64,000 bases of DNA from Actinomadura roseirufa. GTDB taxonomy: Bacteria; Actinomycetota; Actinomycetes; Streptosporangiales; Streptosporangiaceae. This document shows, piece by piece, positions 1 through 7,812 of the stretch (positions are counted from its first letter, which is position 1; each line of letters begins with the position of its first letter). Both the position numbers and the translations under genes were made by a program. The notes under the pieces were generated by a model that was given only the letters and a program-made list of their open reading frames with translations, was not told the origin of the DNA and searched no databases. The stretch is taken from the NCBI RefSeq assembly GCF_900659635.1, contig NZ_CAACVB010000012.1, positions 1 through 64,000 of the forward strand, read 5' to 3'.

Positions 1-726
1 GCACGTCCCGGCGGCCGTCCGGCCCTGTCCATCCTGCGCGGCGACGGCTCGGCGGCCGCCGCCCCCGTCCCCGGCCACGACCCGCGCAGCGCCCGCGTCG
101 TCGCCGCCCGGGTCGAGCACATCGCCCGATGGACGCTGATCAAGGACGCGCGCGGACCCGCGTCCCCACTGGACGGCACGGTCCGGGTCGAGATCGTGCC
201 CGCCGCCCCGCACGAGACCCTCGCTCCGCGCGCCGGCCGGGCCGTCCCGCCGAACGAGGCCGGTGAGATCGAACTCTCCTACGCCCGGACATCGGAGGGC
301 TGGCGTCCCCCGGAGATCTTCATTCGGGTGCGCAACGACTCCGGACGGAGGCTCTGGTGCGCGCTGCTCGACCTGACCGACCGGTACCGCTGCCACAGCG
401 CCCTGTTCCCCGGTGACTTCGTGGGCGCGGGACGGACGGCCGTGGCGGCCGAGGGCAGGCCCGTGCCGGTCTCCCTGCCCGCGGATCGTCCGATCGTGCC
501 CGGCGCGGTGGTCCGGGACTGGTGCAAGCTCATCGTCTCCGCCGCCGAGATCAACACGCTCCCCTTCACCCTCCCCCCGCTGGACGAGGCGGGACCGTAC
601 CGCGGCGACCTCAGAGACCTTCTTGAGACCGGCCTCCGCGATATCGATCCCCACGGCCCTCGCCCGTCCGGAACCTGGTGGACGACGTCCATGACCCCCA
701 TCGTCACTCGCGTCCCCATCACCTGA
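1..726 (+). CDS. C-terminal part of a probable caspase-like (peptidase C14-type) protein, cut by window edge
   Basis: The frame is open from base 1 to the TGA ending at 726, so the gene starts outside the window and about 241 residues are visible. The segment runs from V-E-H-I-A-R-W-T-L-I-K-D through R-L-W-C-A-L-L-D-L-T-D-R-Y-R-C-H to R-D-W-C-K-L-I-V-S. From memory, this resembles the C-terminal domain behind the catalytic domain in actinobacterial caspase-family proteins. The catalytic His-Cys part is not visible, so enzyme activity cannot be judged. GTG at 196 is only an internal codon. The family is inferred; an unrelated secreted or effector-type protein with the same tail cannot be excluded. 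Confidence 0.5.
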   Translation, partial: ARPGGRPALSILRGDGSAAAAPVPGHDPRSARVVAARVEHIARWTLIKDARGPASPLDGTVRVEIVPAAPHETLAPRAGRAVPPNEAGEIELSYARTSEGWRPPEIFIRVRNDSGRRLWCALLDLTDRYRCHSALFPGDFVGAGRTAVAAEGRPVPVSLPADRPIVPGAVVRDWCKLIVSAAEINTLPFTLPPLDEAGPYRGDLRDLLETGLRDIDPHGPRPSGTWWTTSMTPIVTRVPIT

Positions 727-798
727 CCCACGCGGAGGAGGACCGGTGCCGCCGCCGGGCGCGCACCGATCCTCCGTCCTTGGTGGTCGGCCTCCCGG

Positions 799-1713
799 TC
801 AGGGGACGCGCAGGTAGGCGAGGGCGAAGGTGGAGTCCCCGAGTACCCCCGCCGGCGTGTGGCAGTAGACGTCGATGAAGAGCTGGGGCGGGGCGGAATA
901 GGAGTTGATGTTGCCCAGGTGACAGTAGCCGCCGTTCGTGCCGGTCGCGGTGATCTGGGCGCTGTCTCCCCGTTTTCCGATCCCGGTCCAGGTGAGGCGG
1001 TAGTGGCCGGCGGACAGGCGGTTCAGTGTCGGTGTCTCGCCGTTGGTGGTGAAGGTGTGCGCGGCGCTGATCGTCGGAGCGGCGGGGTCGCCGGTCGTGG
1101 CGACGTACGCGGCGGGGACGGCCGCATTGTGGTGGAGCCCCGTGTCGCGGACGTAGGACAGGTGCCAGGGGGCGTCGGCGGGCTGGGGAGTCGCGGACGT
1201 GGTGACGGCGAAGCACGAGACGGTCAGTTCGATCGCCTTGGTCGCGACCTGCGCGTCGGTGCGGGTGCACCGGACGGGTTCACCGCCGGCGGCGGTGAGC
1301 TGGACGTGGCCCGCGTCGGCGGCGAAGGGTTCGCCGGTGAGGGTGACGTGGTACAGCCCCGTGGACTGGCGGACGACGCGGGCAACTCCGCCGGCGGAGT
1401 TGAACGTGCGGAGGTTGAGGACGGGGTCCCGGGAGGCGCCGCCGCCGGGCGCGTCATAGTCGATGGTCGCGTAGGGGCCTCCGCCGCCGGTCGGCGTCGA
1501 GTCGAAGACGGTGAACCACCAGTCGACCGGCAGCCCCGTGTGGTCGAAGCAGCGGACGCTGACCAGCTCGTCCCCTCCGTCCGGCTCCTGACCCGTGATG
1601 GTGCACGTGCGTCCTCGATAGACGGTGCGATAGGGGGTCACGTGCGCGATGCCGGTGACCGATCCGATGCCGGGGAGACGCACCTGGTAGGCGCCGGTGC
1701 CGGTGCGGGTCAC
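799..1713 (-). CDS. Three-repeat secreted-type hypothetical protein (C-terminal, in-frame part)
   Basis: The protein holds three tandem modules of roughly 90 residues. Each follows the pattern G-x-Y-x-V/L, about 25 residues, Cys, about 15-20 residues, V-x-C, then a hydrophobic F/Y-rich end. The modules begin at G-T-G-A-Y-Q-V, S-T-G-L-Y-H-V and S-A-G-H-Y-R-L. Each has a conserved Cys pair, suggesting disulfide-bonded beta modules outside the cytoplasm. The GTG at 1713 has no convincing ribosome binding site, and the first repeat already starts at codon 1. A well-formed N-terminus lies upstream in another frame (1714-1888), so the gene seems to have lost frame. Function is unknown. Confidence 0.6.
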   Translation of the reverse strand: MTRTGTGAYQVRLPGIGSVTGIAHVTPYRTVYRGRTCTITGQEPDGGDELVSVRCFDHTGLPVDWWFTVFDSTPTGGGGPYATIDYDAPGGGASRDPVLNLRTFNSAGGVARVVRQSTGLYHVTLTGEPFAADAGHVQLTAAGGEPVRCTRTDAQVATKAIELTVSCFAVTTSATPQPADAPWHLSYVRDTGLHHNAAVPAAYVATTGDPAAPTISAAHTFTTNGETPTLNRLSAGHYRLTWTGIGKRGDSAQITATGTNGGYCHLGNINSYSAPPQLFIDVYCHTPAGVLGDSTFALAYLRVP

Positions 1714-1888
1714 CGTGGCGCGCCGGCCGGCCGTCGCCGGGTCGAGGCGGGACGCCGCTCTCCACGGCGGACCTCAGCGCTCGTGTGGCCTCGGTCAGCG
1801 CCGCGACCTGCTGTTCGAGCGTCTCGATCCGGTGTTCGAGTGCCAATGTGGCCGGGTCGGCGGCCCCGATGATGATCTGCCGCGCCAT
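1714..1888 (-). pseudogene. N-terminal fragment of the three-repeat protein, separated by an apparent frameshift
   Basis: ATG at 1886-1888 follows an AAGGGG ribosome-binding sequence at normal spacing. It opens M-A-R-Q-I-I-I-G-A-A-D-P-A-T-L-A, then a leucine/glutamine-rich helix (H-R-I-E-T-L-E-Q-Q-V-A-A-L). After about 45 codons, near 1740-1765, this frame turns into Arg/Pro/His-rich sequence typical of a wrong frame in GC-rich DNA. The neighbouring frame then reads R-R-A-T-V-T-R-T-G-T-G-A-Y and runs on to 799. The simplest reading is one protein of about 360 residues broken by a one-base insertion or deletion, either natural or a sequencing error. Confidence 0.55.
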
Positions 1889-2099
1889 GGCGAAGCCCCT
1901 TCGCCTCGTCGGGCCGCCCCGTGGCGGCCACCGCTCACCTTCCAGCGTCGGCTTCGCCGGGCACGGCTCCCAGGGCCCTTCGTCCCGCCGCCGCGGCCAT
2001 CCGTCCCGTGCACATCGGACGATGTTCCCTACCCGCGGGGAGCGGCCGTCGAGAGGGTTGACGCATGCGGGCGGCGAAACCGTGTGGGACGGAGAGGTC

Positions 2100-2672
2100 A
2101 TGAAAACCGAGAAGAGCGAGCGTTCGCAGGGCGTCACCACGAGGGTCCTGGTCGCCTTCGCCTCCGAGCGCGGAGGCACCGCCGAGATCGCCGAGTGGAT
2201 CGGCGCCGAGTTGCGACGCGCGGGTGTGGACGCCGATGTCCGTCCCGCCGGAACGGTCTCAACGCTGGACGGGTACGACGCCGTGGTCGTCGGCGGTGTT
2301 CTGTACGAGGGGCGCTGGCATGGGGATGCGCGCCACTTCGTCCGCCGTCAGGCCAACGCCCTGGCCCGGCGGCCGGTGTGGCTGTTCAGCAGCGGCCCCT
2401 TGGACGACTCGGCGCGGGATCATCGGATCGAGCCGGTCCGGGGCGTGGCCAAGGCCGCCCGCAGGATCGGTGCCGAAGGGCACGTCACGTTCGGCGGCAG
2501 GCTGGAGCGCGACGCCCGCGGGTTCATGGCCGCCCAGCTCGCCCAGCGGATGGCCGGCGACCACCGCGACCGCGGCGCCGTCCGGTCCTGGGCGGCCGGC
2601 ATGGCCGCACACCTCCGGACGCCCGGCAGCGCGCCTACCGGCACCCCGGGAAGAGCCGGAGCTTCGGGATGA
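2100..2672 (+). CDS. Flavodoxin-domain protein
   Basis: The 190-residue cytosolic protein starts at ATG 2100, just after a GGAG ribosome binding site. Residues about 15-35 read V-L-V-A-F-A-S-E-R-G-G-T-A-E-I-A-E-W-I-G. This is the phosphate-binding loop of flavodoxins and HemG-type menaquinone-dependent protoporphyrinogen oxidases. It is followed by D-A-V-V-V-G-G-V-L-Y and R-P-V-W-L-F-S-S-G-P-L, the later beta strands that contact FMN. It probably binds FMN and carries electrons; the partner is unknown. It is transcribed away from the broken secreted protein and has no obvious operon partner. A HemG-like enzyme role is possible but unsupported by context. Confidence 0.8.
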   Translation: MKTEKSERSQGVTTRVLVAFASERGGTAEIAEWIGAELRRAGVDADVRPAGTVSTLDGYDAVVVGGVLYEGRWHGDARHFVRRQANALARRPVWLFSSGPLDDSARDHRIEPVRGVAKAARRIGAEGHVTFGGRLERDARGFMAAQLAQRMAGDHRDRGAVRSWAAGMAAHLRTPGSAPTGTPGRAGASG

Positions 2673-2707
2673 TCCGCCTCCGGCCCTGGTGGGTCTCGGG
2701 GCTGAGG

Positions 2708-3037
2708 CTACCGGCCGCCCCCGGACGGACCCGGCGGGGGAGGAGACGGGAGCCGAAGCGCGGGCCGGTCGGCCGGCGCCGCCGGGTGGGGCGGTGGGCC
2801 CACCGGGTTCACCGTAGGGTTGGGCGGTGCGCCGCGGAGGGCATGGATCACCTGGACCAGGCGGTCCGATCGGCCGGGATCGTCGAGCACCCAGCACAGC
2901 GCCCCCAACACGGCGGCGAGCATCACGGCCGCTCCCGACACCGCCGGGCCGCCGGCCATCGCGATCGCCGGAACCAGGGCCGCCAGGGCGCCCACCGCCC
3001 CGGTCGCCTTCACCGCGGACTTGACGGCCGGCCTCAT
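2708..3037 (-). CDS. Small membrane protein with Pro-rich tail (hypothetical)
   Basis: The 109-residue protein starts at ATG 3037, which overlaps the stop of the upstream RD-repeat gene by four bases (ATGA). That fixes the start and suggests translational coupling. Residues about 10-50 hold two hydrophobic stretches (A-L-A-A-L-V-P-A-I-A-M-A and A-A-V-M-L-A-A-V-L-G-A-L-C-W-V-L). A D-D-P-G-R-S-D-R-L motif and a Pro-rich, probably disordered tail follow. It is the third gene of the padR operon. Its function is unknown; in this position it could be a membrane partner of the upstream protein. Confidence 0.65.
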   Translation of the reverse strand: MRPAVKSAVKATGAVGALAALVPAIAMAGGPAVSGAAVMLAAVLGALCWVLDDPGRSDRLVQVIHALRGAPPNPTVNPVGPPPHPAAPADRPALRLPSPPPPGPSGGGR

Positions 3038-3915
3038 GACACCGCCTGGCGTGTGCGGGAGACCTTGAGCTCGATGCGGAGGCTCGGGGCGCGGGTGAGC
3101 AGCCTGGCGGCGTAGCGGAACTGCTCGCGGCGGCCGGCGCCGGCCGCGGCCAGCTCCCACAGCTCGCTGCGGAACTCGTCGGAGTAGCGGGGCCGGTCGG
3201 CGGCCGGCAGCACCCGCACCGCCCACGCCGCCGTCCGCGCCGCCGCACCGGTCACCACCACGCCGGCCTGTTCCCGCGGCCGGGACGCGCTCGCGGGCCT
3301 GGGCAGTGAGCGCGCCTGCGGTCTGGCCATCAACCGGCGCGCGCATCCCACCGCACTGATCAGTTCCTCGTGGCAGCCGCGGGCCAGGCCGAGCGCGCGT
3401 GCGAGGGTGCGGGTGAGGATCCCGGCGAGGCCGCGGTCACGGTCGCGGTCGAAGTCGCGGGTCAGGTCGAAGGCGCAGTCGAGGGCGCGGTTGAGGGCCT
3501 CGGTGAGGTCGCGGGCGAGGCCGCGGACACGGGCGAGCACGCGCGCGACGCCACCGAGGCCGGCGAGGTCATGGGCGAGGTGGTGGGCCGGGCACGGGTC
3601 CAGGCCGCGGGCGGTGGCGTGGACGCGGTCCAGGTCGCGGTCGAGGTCGCGGACCGGGCCACAGGTGAGTTCCAGGGCGCTGATGAGGCCGCGGGCACGG
3701 TCGCGGTCACGGTCGTGGACGAGGGCCGGGTCGCGGTCGCCGATGAGATCGAGGTCGCGGGCAAGGTCACGGGCACGGGCCAGGTCGCGGTCGAAGCCGC
3801 TCACCAGACCTCTGGCGACGCCGGCGGCGCGGTCGCACGCGCGGGTGAACTGGGCCAGGAGGTCGTTGTCGGGGCCGGTCGGCGCGGCGGTGCGGTCCGG
3901 GGGCCGGGGGGTCAC
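3034..3915 (-). CDS. Low-complexity Arg-Asp repeat protein in padR operon (hypothetical)
   Basis: The start is taken as GTG 3915, which overlaps the padR stop by four bases (GTGA), giving 293 residues. Residues about 30-190 are built from short Arg-Asp units such as A-R-D-L, D-R-D-L and D-R-D-R-D, encoded by near-repetitive ggtcgcggtcgaggtcgcgg-like DNA. The C-terminal 70 residues are normal sequence (V-R-V-L-P-A-A-D-R-P-R-Y-S-D-E-F-R-S-E-L-W-E-L), resembling tails found in actinomycete membrane-associated proteins that follow PadR regulators. The repeat part would form a highly charged helix. No catalytic motif is visible. Function is unknown; regulation by the PadR protein is inferred from the operon. 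Confidence 0.6.
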   Translation of the reverse strand: MTPRPPDRTAAPTGPDNDLLAQFTRACDRAAGVARGLVSGFDRDLARARDLARDLDLIGDRDPALVHDRDRDRARGLISALELTCGPVRDLDRDLDRVHATARGLDPCPAHHLAHDLAGLGGVARVLARVRGLARDLTEALNRALDCAFDLTRDFDRDRDRGLAGILTRTLARALGLARGCHEELISAVGCARRLMARPQARSLPRPASASRPREQAGVVVTGAAARTAAWAVRVLPAADRPRYSDEFRSELWELAAAGAGRREQFRYAARLLTRAPSLRIELKVSRTRQAVS

Positions 3916-4265
3916 GCGGTGCCGCCCGTCGGGCGTGGCCTGAGCACCGGCAGGTCGGTGACCTGGGTGCGGGCCTCGGCCAGCGCGATCCGTGCGCGCT
4001 CGGCGCCATCGGTGGTCAGGCGGTAGTAGCGGCGGCGCGGCCGGCCCTCCCGGGCCGGGTCGATGTCCTCCCACCGCGACTCCAGCCAGTCCAGGGCCTC
4101 CAGCCTGGCCAGGATGGGATGCACCGTACCCGAGGGCAGGCCGGCCGCCTGCCCGATCTGCAATCCGTAGAACTCGTGTGCCGGCTCGGTCAGCAAGGCC
4201 CGCAGTACCAGCTGCGTCGGCAGCGTCATCCGGGGGCCGGACGCCTCGCGTTCGCGCCTACCCAT
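3912..4265 (-). CDS. PadR-family transcriptional regulator
   Basis: The 117-residue protein begins at ATG 4265. It has the PadR winged helix: L-P-T-Q-L-V-L-R-A-L-L, then E-F-Y-G-L-Q-I-G-Q-A-A-G-L-P-S-G-T-V-H-P-I-L-A-R-L-E as the recognition region, and R-P-R-R-R-Y-Y-R-L-T as the wing. It ends soon after the DNA-binding domain, as in small PadR proteins (subfamily 1-like). A perfect 22-bp palindrome sits 8-29 bases upstream of the start, so it probably represses its own operon. The next two genes overlap it serially and are likely its targets. The ligand is unknown. Confidence 0.9.
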   Translation of the reverse strand: MGRREREASGPRMTLPTQLVLRALLTEPAHEFYGLQIGQAAGLPSGTVHPILARLEALDWLESRWEDIDPAREGRPRRRYYRLTTDGAERARIALAEARTQVTDLPVLRPRPTGGTA

Positions 4266-4299
4266 GCACTAACTCTACCTAGCCCTAGGTAGAGAACAA
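4266..4299 (-). promoter_or_regulatory. Candidate leaderless promoter of padR operon
   Basis: On the minus strand TTGTTC (4299-4294) and TAGAGT (4277-4272) are separated by 16 bases. The -10-like element ends six bases before the padR ATG. Transcription would begin at or next to the start codon, giving a leaderless mRNA, which fits the lack of a ribosome binding site. The palindrome overlaps the spacer. Confidence 0.45.
4273..4294. promoter_or_regulatory. Perfect 22-bp palindrome, probable PadR operator
   Basis: The site has two 10-base arms (CTCTACCTAG and CTAGGTAGAG) around a CC centre. It lies directly upstream of the padR start, between the -35-like and -10-like elements. PadR dimers bind palindromes of this kind, so autoregulation is the likely role; binding is inferred. 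Confidence 0.75.
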
Positions 4300-4340
4300 G
4301 GGTGATGGGGTGATCGACATCGGCGCGGGCCGGATCCGGC

Positions 4341-7300
4341 TCAAGGGGTGGTCTGGTCGGTGGGGGTGGCGGGGGTCGCTCCCATGCGGTGGTAGACGCT
4401 CAGCCAGCCCGTCGCCTGGTAGTCGCCGCGGCGGCTGAACAGGGCGGCGCCCGGCGCGGGATCGTCCTCGGGGGCGGCGGCCGGGACGAGCAGGGGGAGC
4501 TGGTCGGCCTCGACGCGGGCTCGCGTGCGGGCGCGGCCGTTCCAGGTGGTGGCGACGGTTCCCGGGGCCGCGTTGACGAGGGCGTGGCCGGGGGAGAGCG
4601 TGAGCGCCGCGCCGGTGAGGCGGTCGCGCAGGAGCGTCCGGTAGCCGGCGGTGTCGAGGCGGCAGCCGGTCGGGGGAGCGCCGGCCGGCCAGTCGGGGTT
4701 GTCGACGCCGCGCCGCGTCGCGGCCTGCCACATCTGCGGGACGGCGGTCTCGGCGTGCAGCGGCGTCGCCATCTGCTCGCACATCCACAGCAGGCGGCCC
4801 GCGCCGCGCGGCGGCGCGAGCCGGCGCCAGCGGATCCGGCGGGCGAGGTCGGCGGCGACGACCGCGGCCCACGGGTGGACGGTGCCGAGGTAGCCCTGCC
4901 CGGCGAGCCAGTTCAGATAGTGGGGCGCCTCGTCGAGGATCGGGTACATCGCCGTCGCGGGGATCCCCGCGATGGTGCGGCGGCGCCCGGTGAAGGCCCC
5001 GGGCGAGTTGACGGCGGTGAGCAGCGTCGCCTTCGCCAGGTCGCCGGGCGCGTACGGGGCCTGGCCGGCGAGGCCGCCGCGGGTGAAGGCCCGCGCCGAG
5101 CCGATGCGGTCCAGACGCCCGCGGGCCTGCAGGAGCCGGGCGACGGCCGGGCGGACCTCGTCGGTGACGGGGGCGTCGGCCAGCCCGCCGACCAGCACCG
5201 ACAGCAGGGAGATCAGCAGCGTCTCGGCCTGGAGGTGGCCCGGCGGGACCGGGGCCTGCTCCAGTTCCTCGCGCAGTTCGTGCCCGGTCTGGGTGGACAC
5301 CATCAGCCGGGCGGTGAGCAGCCCGAGGTCGGTCACGGTGATGTCGGCGTCGTCGACCTCGTCCGGGTCGTCGGCCGTGTCCGCGCGGGGGAGGTCGGAG
5401 AGGCCGGCGGGCGGCGCGGTGGTGATGTAGTCGCCGTCGACGAGCGCGTCGACGGCGTCATTGAGCGGCTCCAGGCTGTGGACGCCCTGGTAGTGGGCGA
5501 GCGTCTGGATCCACCACGCCTCGGCCTCGCGCAGCGTCGCGACGCGGCCCTGCACCGCCTCGGCCAGCACGTGGTCGGCCAGCGTCGACACGATCTTGGA
5601 CGAGACCTGGTAGCCGTCGACCAGCCGGGCCTGCCAGGACGGCCGCTCGTTCTCGTCGACGATCAGGTACGCCCAGCCCTCGGTCTCGCCGGCGCCGATC
5701 CGGCCCGCGCGCCCGAACATCTGCTGGATCTGGGCGACGTCGACCTTGTCGCGGCCGAGCGTGGTGTCGCGGACGACGACCGCGCGGGCCGGCAGGTTCA
5801 CCCCCGCCGCGACCGTCGTCGTGGCGACCAGCACGTCGATCTCCCGGGCGCGGAACGCCCGCTCGGTCTCGCGCTTGTGCTCCCAGTCCTTGTAGTGCAG
5901 CCCGATGCCCGCCGCCGCGCAGACCTCGTGGACGCGGTCCATGTCGTCGGGATCGACCCTGGAGATGTCGGCGCCGCGGTCGGCGGCGATGGCGAGGGCG
6001 GTGAGGCGCACGCCGCGCCTGCTCCCGCAGAACACCAGCACGCTGCCGTCGTCGCGGGTGACCCGGCGGGTGATCCGGCACGTCAGCCGGGTCCGGGCGG
6101 CCTGGGCGGCGGCCCGGTCCGAGCCGGCGGGGATCGTGAGGAGCTGCCAGGTCAGCCGCGTCGGCCGCCACTCGATCGCCACCGGCTCGGCGCCGAGCCA
6201 GCCGGCGATCTCCTCGGCGTTGGCGACGGTCGCCGACAGCCCCACGATCCGCACCGGCGACCCGAAGCCCCGGACCCGGGCGAGCAGCGCCTCCAGCACC
6301 GGCCCGCGGCCGGGGCTGCCGAGCAGGTGCACCTCGTCGACGATCAGGCAGCCGACCTCGGCGATCGCCTCCCGCATCGACGACGCCCGGCACAGCGACT
6401 CGAACTTCTCGGTGGTCGCGACCCACAGGTCGGCGTCCCGGATCCGCTCGACGTCGGTGGCGTACTCGCCCGACAGCCGCTCCACCCGCAGGCCCCGGTC
6501 GCGCCAGGTCTGCAGTTCCCGGTCCAGCTCGTCGGTCAGGGACCGCTGCGGTACGAGCCAGGCGGCCTTGCGTCCCTCGGCGAGGATCGTGCGCAGCGCG
6601 GCGATCATGCCGATGACCGTCTTGCCCGCGCCGGTGGGCGCCGTCACCAGCAGGTGGCCGTCCCCGTCCCGCAGCCGCGGGGACGCCTGCGCCTGTGCCG
6701 GGTTCAGGGACGGGAACGGCAGGTAGGGCAGCCACGCGGCGGGCACGTGCGCGGCGGCCGGGACGAGCACCGGGGGCGCGACCTCGTGCTCATGGGCGTC
6801 CCAGATCACCTGGAACGCGTCCCGGGCGGCCGCCGCCGCGAGACCCTCGCTGGTCACCGGATGCAGCCCGGCGCCGTGGCCGTTCCCGAGCACGTTCAGG
6901 CGCGCCGATGCCGTCAGCCTCGCGTGCCCGCCGTACTCGTCCACTGAGGTGACCGTCTCGCCCTCCAGCCAGTACCGCACCGCCCGGAAGGGGACGCCCT
7001 GCCTTTCCAGCTTCTCGCGGACCGGCCCGAAGGAGTCGTCGTCGGGCAGCAGCACCCGGACGTCCAGGCCGGGCCCGCCCTGGGGGACGGGTTCGTGGGG
7101 GTCGTTGAGCTTCACCCACCGCAGCAGCCGGTCCTCGCGCGCCTCGATCTGGCCGGTGAGGTCCAGGGCCCTGTCGTCGGACGCGACGACCCGCGTCCCG
7201 CTCCGGCCGAGCAGGCTCCGCACGTACTCGTCGAGCCGGCCCTCGTGAATCGCCGTGACCCGCAGCCCTTGCCGACCGGGATCGTCGCGCTCTTCCCAGG

Positions 7301-7625
7301 GGGGAGAAAAGGACGGCGCCGCCACCGCCGGCCGGGGACGCGGGCGGCGCTCAAGCGCTTCCCGATACCTTTTCAGGCCCACGTCCCCGAGCGTGAAACT
7401 CGCCGGGCAGGCGCGGCAGATGAGGGCGACGTGCTGGTACTCCTTTCCGGCGCTGACATAGGGTTTGCGGAAGGAGAAGAGGCCGCCGCCGCATTCCGGG
7501 CAGGTCACCGCCACGTTCTCGCCGTAGCTCCAGCCCGGCTCCTCGAACCGGGCGGACGCCGGTTTCGGTCTCACCCCCCAGCGCACATAGGCGAGCTGCT
7601 CGACTGACATCTGCCCTGAGTCCAC
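4341..7625 (-). CDS. Ski2-like superfamily 2 DEAD/DEAH-box helicase with N-terminal zinc ribbon
   Basis: The 1094-residue protein is predicted to be an ATP-dependent nucleic-acid helicase. Cys42-x2-Cys45 and Cys70-x2-Cys73 form a probable zinc ribbon. Walker A A-P-T-G-A-G-K-T lies near residue 328, D-E-V-H near 430 and L-S-A-T near 465. The second RecA domain has V-L-V-F-C-G-S-R-R, V-A-T-T-T-V-A-A-G-V-N-L-P and, near 640, Q-M-F-G-R-A-G-R. The order and the A-G-V-N-L-P motif are Ski2/Hel308-like. The last 400 or so residues carry no motif I recognise. Start could be ATG 7625 or codon 6 (M-S-V-E-Q-L). It stands alone between the padR and lasso operons. Roles in DNA repair, RNA turnover or defence are all possible. 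Confidence 0.85.
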   Translation of the reverse strand: MDSGQMSVEQLAYVRWGVRPKPASARFEEPGWSYGENVAVTCPECGGGLFSFRKPYVSAGKEYQHVALICRACPASFTLGDVGLKRYREALERRPRPRPAVAAPSFSPPWEERDDPGRQGLRVTAIHEGRLDEYVRSLLGRSGTRVVASDDRALDLTGQIEAREDRLLRWVKLNDPHEPVPQGGPGLDVRVLLPDDDSFGPVREKLERQGVPFRAVRYWLEGETVTSVDEYGGHARLTASARLNVLGNGHGAGLHPVTSEGLAAAAARDAFQVIWDAHEHEVAPPVLVPAAAHVPAAWLPYLPFPSLNPAQAQASPRLRDGDGHLLVTAPTGAGKTVIGMIAALRTILAEGRKAAWLVPQRSLTDELDRELQTWRDRGLRVERLSGEYATDVERIRDADLWVATTEKFESLCRASSMREAIAEVGCLIVDEVHLLGSPGRGPVLEALLARVRGFGSPVRIVGLSATVANAEEIAGWLGAEPVAIEWRPTRLTWQLLTIPAGSDRAAAQAARTRLTCRITRRVTRDDGSVLVFCGSRRGVRLTALAIAADRGADISRVDPDDMDRVHEVCAAAGIGLHYKDWEHKRETERAFRAREIDVLVATTTVAAGVNLPARAVVVRDTTLGRDKVDVAQIQQMFGRAGRIGAGETEGWAYLIVDENERPSWQARLVDGYQVSSKIVSTLADHVLAEAVQGRVATLREAEAWWIQTLAHYQGVHSLEPLNDAVDALVDGDYITTAPPAGLSDLPRADTADDPDEVDDADITVTDLGLLTARLMVSTQTGHELREELEQAPVPPGHLQAETLLISLLSVLVGGLADAPVTDEVRPAVARLLQARGRLDRIGSARAFTRGGLAGQAPYAPGDLAKATLLTAVNSPGAFTGRRRTIAGIPATAMYPILDEAPHYLNWLAGQGYLGTVHPWAAVVAADLARRIRWRRLAPPRGAGRLLWMCEQMATPLHAETAVPQMWQAATRRGVDNPDWPAGAPPTGCRLDTAGYRTLLRDRLTGAALTLSPGHALVNAAPGTVATTWNGRARTRARVEADQLPLLVPAAAPEDDPAPGAALFSRRGDYQATGWLSVYHRMGATPATPTDQTTP

Positions 7626-7812
7626 CCGACGGCCCTTACGCTTCCCGTTGGCTTCTCGGTTCCCCGGCCCGTGCCCGCGTCAGGATCTCACGCGTGGCCG
7701 CCTCCGCAAGGCATTGATCGCCATTGGGACCAGTATGCCCGCGCCGCAGTGGAATGTCCCGATGCTGCCGTCACCAAAGGCGCTCGGCGGTCCGTGTGCG
7801 AACCGGGCGCCT

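Noticed and set aside
3430-3830. Repetitive ggtcgcggtcg DNA considered as a CRISPR or satellite array
   Set aside because: Units are short, irregular and without spacers, and they read in frame as Arg-Asp repeats of a protein.
4389-6947. Long open frame opposite the helicase (852 codons)
   Set aside because: It is Arg/Gly/Asp-rich, has no domain and lies wholly antisense to a clear helicase; a GC-bias shadow.
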